Of a DNA stretch of 10,147 nucleotides, positions 7,401 through 10,147 are shown in pieces (positions within the stretch are counted from its first letter, which is position 1; each line of letters starts with the position of its first letter). Origin of the DNA: Clostridiaceae bacterium. GTDB taxonomy: Bacteria > Bacillota > Clostridia > Oscillospirales > Acutalibacteraceae. The position numbers and the translations under genes are program-made. The notes beneath the pieces were generated by a model. The model saw only the letters and a program-made list of their open reading frames with translations, had not been told where the DNA came from and did no database searches. The stretch is taken from assembly GCA_016281115.1 (NCBI GenBank), contig JAEEHZ010000228.1, forward strand, positions 1 through 10,147. The letters are read 5' to 3'.

Positions 7401-8651
7401 GATATCAGCACTGCCTGCCTCTCTCATTATGAACAACCCGCAGTAACCGATACTGAAGTATTTTCCGATACCGAATCTGATACGTCGACAGATACAACCA
7501 CAGATACCTCGTCAGATACAACAACAGACACAACGAGCGAAACAGAAACCGATACAGCAACAGACACGTCAACCGATACAAATACCGTCACAGATACCGA
7601 GTATTATACGATAGACACAGATTCGTCAGATGAAACCGATACTGCTGAGATGCCCTCCGACAATGATATACCTACCGAAACAGATAAAGAGATTTTCTCG
7701 GTGGGTGATACGGTACACCTTAAATACGGCAGTCAACTTGGTGAAAACGATGAGGCAGAGTACCGGGGTATGATACTTGACTACAAAATTGCCTCGCTTA
7801 ATGAAGACGTGGCTATGCTTAAGCTTGAAGTAAGTCCCGATCTGCTTAAACAGCTTGACGTTGATTGCGACGAATTTTTGCGGATCATAGGCTGCAGCAG
7901 AGAAAGCGACGAAATTGACTACGATAAATTTAAAGCCGCCATCGAGTCGGGCAAGCCGTATTCCCTTTATTTCTACACGCCTATAAGCTCGCTTACACAC
8001 GAAAAACCCGAGCAAGACCCGGACAGCGACATACCTGTTGTTCGTTACGACTTTGATTTAGGCGACATAGTTCATTTAAAAAAAGGCGCGCAAAACATTG
8101 ATGCGTGGCTTATAGCCAACAATGCGCTGGGGCTTGATTATCGCGTAATACTTCTAGAGGATGACACAGCTTCGCTTATGATATCGTTTGACAAAAAGCT
8201 GCTTGATGATCTTAACCTTACAGTAGAAGGATTCTACCAAGCTATCGGATATTATGATTTATCTATGTGCAATGCAGACTTTGATGAAATTGGCAGTTAT
8301 ATTGCTCAAGGTTTCACCGTAAACGAAATCATAAGAGTGAAGTGCAGCGATGTTTTAACAAACAGCGCCGAGGTAAATTCCGATACCGATGATAAAACAG
8401 TAACTGACACCGATAAACCTACGGACAGCGAAAAGCCCACCGACAGTGATGTTATCATAAAGGGAGACGCGGATTTAGACGGCGAAATAAAAATGTCTGA
8501 CGTGACCCTTATACAAAAGCACATTGCAAAGCTTGTTGAGTTAACAGGTAACCAAAGCAAAAACGCAGATGTAAACGGCGACAGCACAATTAATATGCTT
8601 GACGTAACACAAATACAAAAATTTATCGCCAAGCTTATTGACAAGTTTTGA
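4440..8651 (+). CDS. Exported multidomain papain-family (C1) cysteine peptidase with C-terminal dockerin
   Basis: This 1403-residue protein should cleave peptide bonds outside the cell while docked on a cohesin scaffold. Residues 1-28 form a signal peptide, and 29-92 resemble a propeptide. The peptidase (about 93-355) has Q111 (oxyanion hole), C117 in DQGNIGSC, H300 in GGHAVSIIGYDD and N328 in ANSWGKSW, so the active site is complete. Residues 365-705 are beta-rich and may be a lectin-like domain as found after related peptidases. Two fibronectin III-like domains follow (about 710-800 and 803-897). Three copies of an unrecognised module occupy 903-992, 1086-1185 and 1205-1302. An Asp/Thr-rich linker (1003-1083) separates the first two copies, and a shorter one precedes the dockerin (1341-1400). 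I chose the ATG at 4440 because it begins a proper signal peptide; a TTG at 4413 has no ribosome binding site. The site before 4440 (GCGAGTGA) is itself weak. The substrate is unknown. Confidence 0.9.
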   Translation: MRNKYKIISMILCVVIVLGVVCSGVTSAYDLHGKGSNESSQRGVYNAQIISRQYDPAKDTLAQDIKESAGVYESEGGSHIRKDSSSKVKAEALPSSYSLRGSKHLPPITDQGNIGSCASESITYMQFSNAVSRYIEKYNIDDSWDPSKNNSNTFSPKWTYNFVGGKTSNVYGILAENGGVTYDKCKFEDSALGSGHTGNLNKQTVSWDLNGMYDALKYRLKSTDAYDMYDMEDYDNKFTTSSDGKNILNKIKSAVLAGNVVIASGQSDRWFYSTASRSGDIGKKGDYVLIAAQGNAVGGHAVSIIGYDDNIEAVFGGVTMKGAFLMANSWGKSWKNQGYCWVMYDSVNLSSQYSALNNSALYKSGMNLTIDGSLKVYSANYFAESSNWQFTDVGSKTINGKTYRKYTIGRVSGLDSSLGPFISYKTTSVSESYTELTNIADEYSQWCILPYEDVVNLSGFNSSCYDSKYKGTYWLIAANHNNHAFLNTGDKVSVQGRLTKLTTLDIVNSSACCSLSLPGIAATSQGDNFESKIIVSASPVTQLSRSVSFERFYFTYWDSDIIVGMPDLVLGVTVSAYDRNDVSMKIYNKRVIRDYEKLVLFDGADKRPYNGYSFSGVSSASLSQPETATFYFKLDDISLFGSKEYTDYSWGAKIYCDSSKGNPVTVSGMTVIAGKSGKTLAGGTLNNPVTIKNGKDETIGYSISSYPMVDSAQTLGLNAVCNESDITLEWNPVSNSNGYLVYRRLLNENEWTLYQTIPTGLSCGFTDKNVNSNSIYCYKIVPYSSYNGHTSYGGDGVVAYCCLMGESYITSCTECEQGLKIKWKKSKYADAYRVLMRSATGSIWSSVNTEYTGSECILYNAPKDSSYYYTVQVVRYLGGENVYKVYDYKGVEGYVHTQRETDFKAGDTVTLMPNARLTNAYKIGNSALDLNYETVSVQGPFATLKITPDYSSIKMSISDFLACFGITADNTEDYYDYVFGNKHEFIFDISTACLSHYEQPAVTDTEVFSDTESDTSTDTTTDTSSDTTTDTTSETETDTATDTSTDTNTVTDTEYYTIDTDSSDETDTAEMPSDNDIPTETDKEIFSVGDTVHLKYGSQLGENDEAEYRGMILDYKIASLNEDVAMLKLEVSPDLLKQLDVDCDEFLRIIGCSRESDEIDYDKFKAAIESGKPYSLYFYTPISSLTHEKPEQDPDSDIPVVRYDFDLGDIVHLKKGAQNIDAWLIANNALGLDYRVILLEDDTASLMISFDKKLLDDLNLTVEGFYQAIGYYDLSMCNADFDEIGSYIAQGFTVNEIIRVKCSDVLTNSAEVNSDTDDKTVTDTDKPTDSEKPTDSDVIIKGDADLDGEIKMSDVTLIQKHIAKLVELTGNQSKNADVNGDSTINMLDVTQIQKFIAKLIDKF
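7146..7415 (+). repeat. Unrecognised protein module, copy 1 of 3
   Basis: Residues 903-992 of the cysteine peptidase. The copy opens FKAGDTVTL, carries a central FATLKI strand (941-946) and then DFLACFG (959-965). It aligns by eye with the two later copies at the F-x2-GD-x-V-x-L opening, the A-x-L-x-(I/L) strand and the F-x3-(I/F)-G helix end. It follows the second fibronectin III-like domain directly. Confidence 0.65.
7446..7688 (+). repeat. Asp/Thr-rich linker of short DT repeats
   Basis: Residues 1003-1083 of the cysteine peptidase consist mostly of Asp, Thr and Ser with repeated DT, TDT and DTS units, densest over 1010-1053. It separates module copy 1 from copy 2. Such acidic, hydroxyl-rich linkers are usual between domains of cellulosomal proteins and may be glycosylated. 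The DNA is accordingly an imperfect repeat of GATAC and ACAGA-like triplets. Confidence 0.85.
7695..7994 (+). repeat. Unrecognised protein module, copy 2 of 3
   Basis: Residues 1086-1185 of the cysteine peptidase. The copy opens FSVGDTVHL, with ILDY (1112-1115), VAMLKL (1124-1129) and EFLRIIG (1145-1151). Its opening is nearly identical to copy 3, while the remainder has diverged, which suggests an old duplication rather than a recent one. Confidence 0.68.
8052..8345 (+). repeat. Unrecognised protein module, copy 3 of 3
   Basis: Residues 1205-1302 of the cysteine peptidase. The copy opens FDLGDIVHL, with ALGLDY (1229-1234), TASLMI (1243-1248) and GFYQAIG (1264-1270). It shares NxALxL(D/N)Y with copy 1, so all three copies are linked by overlapping similarities. 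A 38-residue Asp/Thr/Lys-rich linker then leads to the dockerin. Confidence 0.68.
8460..8648 (+). other. Type I dockerin domain of the cysteine peptidase
   Basis: Two calcium loops are visible: D1343-D1345-D1347-D1354 (in GDADLDGEIKMSDVT) and D1377-N1379-D1381-D1388 (in ADVNGDSTINMLDVT). Each is followed by an IQ(K)-(H/F)-IAKL helix. The two halves are near duplicates of each other, as expected for type I dockerins. Position 10 is Met in both loops, as in the upstream beta-helix protein, with Ser or Leu at position 11. The domain closes the protein, only three residues from the stop. Confidence 0.94.
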
Positions 8652-8659
8652 TTTATAAT

Positions 8660-8715
8660 AACAAAAACAGCGTTCTTATACCCCAAAACCGGGTGTAAGA
8701 ACGCTGCTGTTTTGT
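8660..8715 (+). terminator. Bidirectional intrinsic terminator between converging genes
   Basis: CAGCGTTCTTA (8668-8678) pairs with TAAGAACGCTG (8696-8706). The stem can extend inward through TACCC and GGGTG, using one G-U pair, to about 16 bp with a seven-base loop. The plus strand follows with CTGTTTTGTTTT and the minus strand with CTGTTTTTGTTATT, so the hairpin can stop transcription from both sides: the peptidase gene on the plus strand and the HD-domain gene on the minus strand. Confidence 0.9.
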
Positions 8716-8737
8716 TTTCGTAATATTAATCGCACGA

Positions 8738-9397
8738 TCATATAAGTTGTTGCTCGTTAATCATAAATTTGAACTTAAGCCCTAACTTTTCCGCTGCTTT
8801 GCGGCACAATATCATTCTCTGCATAAATATCTCAAAATAATCCATAACAGAGCCGAAATGCGTGTCAACCGTCAGCTTTAGCTTTATAAGCGTGTGGGCT
8901 TCGTTTATTTTAAGCTCCGATTTTGTTACCGAGTAATTTACACGGTCGTGAATGTCAAATGTGGAGATATCTCTGTTGCGAACTCTTGAACGGCGCACAT
9001 CACTTTTGTCAGCCAGAATAAGCGCCGCCGCAACAGCGTTTACAGGCACGCCGGTGCCTTCGTCGTGGTTTCCTATCGCCGTGGTTATAAGGGCGGTTTC
9101 TTCGGGTTCGAAGCCCATTTTTTCAAGTATTCTGAAAGCCATTACAGCCCCGCTTTGGCTATGCTCCACACGGTTTACCAAATTGCCTATATCATGCAGA
9201 TATCCCGCAATTTTTGCAAGTTCGACGGTGCGCTCGGGATATCCCAGGGTTTCTAAAATATATCCCGTGTTTTCCGCCACACAGGTAACGTGCGCGAAGC
9301 TGTGTTCGGTAAATCCGAGCGCTACAAGCGATTCATCAGCCTGCCTTATGTATGTTTTTATGGATTCATCGGCTTTTATTTGTTCGTAAGTTATCAT
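8738..9397 (-). CDS. HD-domain phosphohydrolase, cytoplasmic
   Basis: A 219-residue protein of the HD superfamily, metal-dependent phosphohydrolases that usually act on nucleotides or phosphomonoesters; the substrate here is unknown. Metal-binding residues appear in the usual order: H36, the H68-D69 doublet (YLHDIGN), H79, the H111-D112 pair (GNHDEG) and D130 followed by KSDVRRSRVR. The C-terminal third (about 150-219) is not obviously a second domain. There are no membrane segments or signal peptide. I chose the ATG at 9397 because AAAGGAG stands seven bases before it; an in-frame TTG at 9433 would overlap the end of the upstream gene. The 22-bp gap from the transporter stop, with the ribosome binding site inside it, suggests translation from one shared transcript. 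Confidence 0.88.
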   Translation of the reverse strand: MITYEQIKADESIKTYIRQADESLVALGFTEHSFAHVTCVAENTGYILETLGYPERTVELAKIAGYLHDIGNLVNRVEHSQSGAVMAFRILEKMGFEPEETALITTAIGNHDEGTGVPVNAVAAALILADKSDVRRSRVRNRDISTFDIHDRVNYSVTKSELKINEAHTLIKLKLTVDTHFGSVMDYFEIFMQRMILCRKAAEKLGLKFKFMINEQQLI

Positions 9398-9404
9398 TTC
9401 AGTT

Positions 9405-9411
9405 CTCCTTT
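9405..9411 (-). promoter_or_regulatory. Ribosome binding site that decides the HD-domain gene start
   Basis: The minus strand reads AAAGGAG seven bases before the ATG at 9397. It falls in the 22-bp gap after the transporter stop codon, supporting the ATG over the in-frame TTG at 9433. Confidence 0.8.
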
Positions 9412-9419
9412 CAAAAAGA

Positions 9420-10147
9420 TCAAATACTTGCAAGAAACGCCATAAGCGGTATTGTCACGGCGCACAAAAGAGTTGAGGTCAATATACAGTCAGCGCTTAT
9501 TTTTGACCGGGAATTGTCATACATCTCAGAAAGCCCTAAAATAAGCGTTGCGCACGGCGTTGAGCATAATATTACAACACTCGCCTTAAACACGCTGTCA
9601 AGGGGCAAAAACCGCACAAGAGCAAAAGCAAATAAGGGAAAAATAATAAGCTTTGCGACAGCGGTTACGTACACGATCGGGCTTTTCCAAATTTCTTTAA
9701 ACCGCACAGAGCCGAGCCTTATACCCAAAATAGTCATGCAAAGCGGCGCGGACATATTTCCCGTTGTTATTATTACATTCTTAAAAGCTTCGGGCAAAAA
9801 AGCGCCTATGCCGAAAGCGTAAAATATGACCGAAAATACAAATCCTAATACAGTGGGGTTAAAGACAGCGGATTTCAGGGAAATATACTTTTTTTGTCCC
9901 GTAATGCAAAAAATGCCTACTGTAAAGATTATCAGATTCATCGAAAACATAAACACTGCCGAATAAGCAGCTATGTAAGGATGAGAAGGAAATATGGTCT
10001 TTATAAGAGGCATACCGAAAAAGCCCACGTTGCCCGCAACTGCGCCTATTGTCAGCATACGGTATTTGCTTTGATTGTATTTTTTTCGCAAAATAAGTGC
10101 CGCTGCAACCACAAACAGCAATTGAACAAAAAAAGTAACGCAAAAGA
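9420..10147 (-). CDS. AEC (auxin efflux carrier) family transporter, N-terminus cut by the window edge
   Basis: An integral membrane permease of the AEC family, bacterial relatives of plant auxin carriers that include malate and other organic acid transporters. The substrate here cannot be told. About 241 C-terminal residues are present, and the frame stays open to the right edge, so roughly the first 60-70 residues of a typical 300-310-residue family member are missing. The family signature GNVGFFGMPLI lies near the start of the visible part. Several hydrophobic segments follow, then the second-half motif SAPLCMTILGIRLGS and a closing hydrophobic stretch ending ALVRFLPL and later CAVTIPLMAFLASI. 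The frame continues without a stop upstream of the TTG at 10121, so that codon is not the start. The HD-domain gene follows 22 bp downstream in the same direction. Confidence 0.88.
   Translation of the reverse strand, partial: FCVTFFVQLLFVVAAALILRKKYNQSKYRMLTIGAVAGNVGFFGMPLIKTIFPSHPYIAAYSAVFMFSMNLIIFTVGIFCITGQKKYISLKSAVFNPTVLGFVFSVIFYAFGIGAFLPEAFKNVIITTGNMSAPLCMTILGIRLGSVRFKEIWKSPIVYVTAVAKLIIFPLFAFALVRFLPLDSVFKASVVILCSTPCATLILGLSEMYDNSRSKISADCILTSTLLCAVTIPLMAFLASI

Noticed and set aside
6972..7436. Minus-strand open frame of 154 codons inside the peptidase gene
   Set aside because: It lies fully opposite a well-supported domain-bearing frame, has no ribosome binding site signal and shows no recognisable motif. 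It is a shadow frame, as are the other minus-strand frames at 7626-8015 and 8306-8686.
7446..7688. Repeated GATAC/ACAGA-like units resembling a DNA repeat array or CRISPR
   Set aside because: There are no constant-length direct repeats with unique spacers. The frame is open and the repetition is explained by an Asp/Thr protein linker.
9398..9433. In-frame TTG at 9433 as the start of the HD-domain protein
   Set aside because: It overlaps the end of the transporter gene, and a strong AAAGGAG lies at the right distance only for the ATG at 9397.

Overview
The window looks like chromosomal DNA from a low-to-moderate GC Gram-positive anaerobe of the Clostridia, most likely a Ruminococcus-like gut bacterium. 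The grounds are strong AAGGAGG-type ribosome binding sites, consensus vegetative promoter elements, and two large secreted proteins that both end in type I dockerins joined through Asp/Thr-rich linkers. That combination is characteristic of cellulosome-forming or cellulosome-like ruminococci. The genus is an inference from protein style, not from a marker gene.

Layout. Positions 1-58 (minus strand) hold only the first 19 codons of a secreted or membrane protein. Positions 149-1531 (minus) encode RadA/Sms, a housekeeping recombination and repair ATPase. A divergent intergenic region (1532-1825) follows. It carries a likely radA promoter on the minus strand and, on the plus strand, a perfect consensus promoter (TTGACA, 17 bp, TATAAT) with a leader of about 110 nt containing nested inverted repeats. 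The centre of the window is a tandem pair of plus-strand exported dockerin proteins. The first (1826-4312) is a predicted beta-helix protein with an InlB-type repeat and a C-terminal dockerin. After a strong hairpin terminator (4353-4393) comes a 1403-residue protein (4440-8651). It contains a papain-family (C1) cysteine peptidase with all four active-site residues, a beta-rich region, two fibronectin III-like domains, three copies of a module I do not recognise, and a dockerin. A bidirectional terminator (about 8660-8715) separates this pair from a convergent minus-strand pair: a membrane transporter of the AEC (auxin efflux carrier) family, cut by the right edge, and an HD-domain phosphohydrolase, apparently co-transcribed.

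How the genes work together. The two dockerin proteins are probably exported and docked onto a cohesin-bearing scaffold on the cell surface. One would be a non-catalytic, possibly glycan-binding or adhesive component and the other a protease. All four of their calcium loops carry Met at loop position 10, which suggests they may recognise the same cohesin type. Neither is an obvious glycoside hydrolase, so this locus may add binding and proteolytic functions to a surface complex otherwise known for fibre degradation. RadA and the AEC/HD pair look like unrelated ordinary neighbours.

The most interesting unexplained content is the triplicated module of about 90-100 residues in the protease (nt 7146-8345), followed by the structured leader of the beta-helix gene. 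No mobile element, CRISPR array, tRNA or rRNA was seen.
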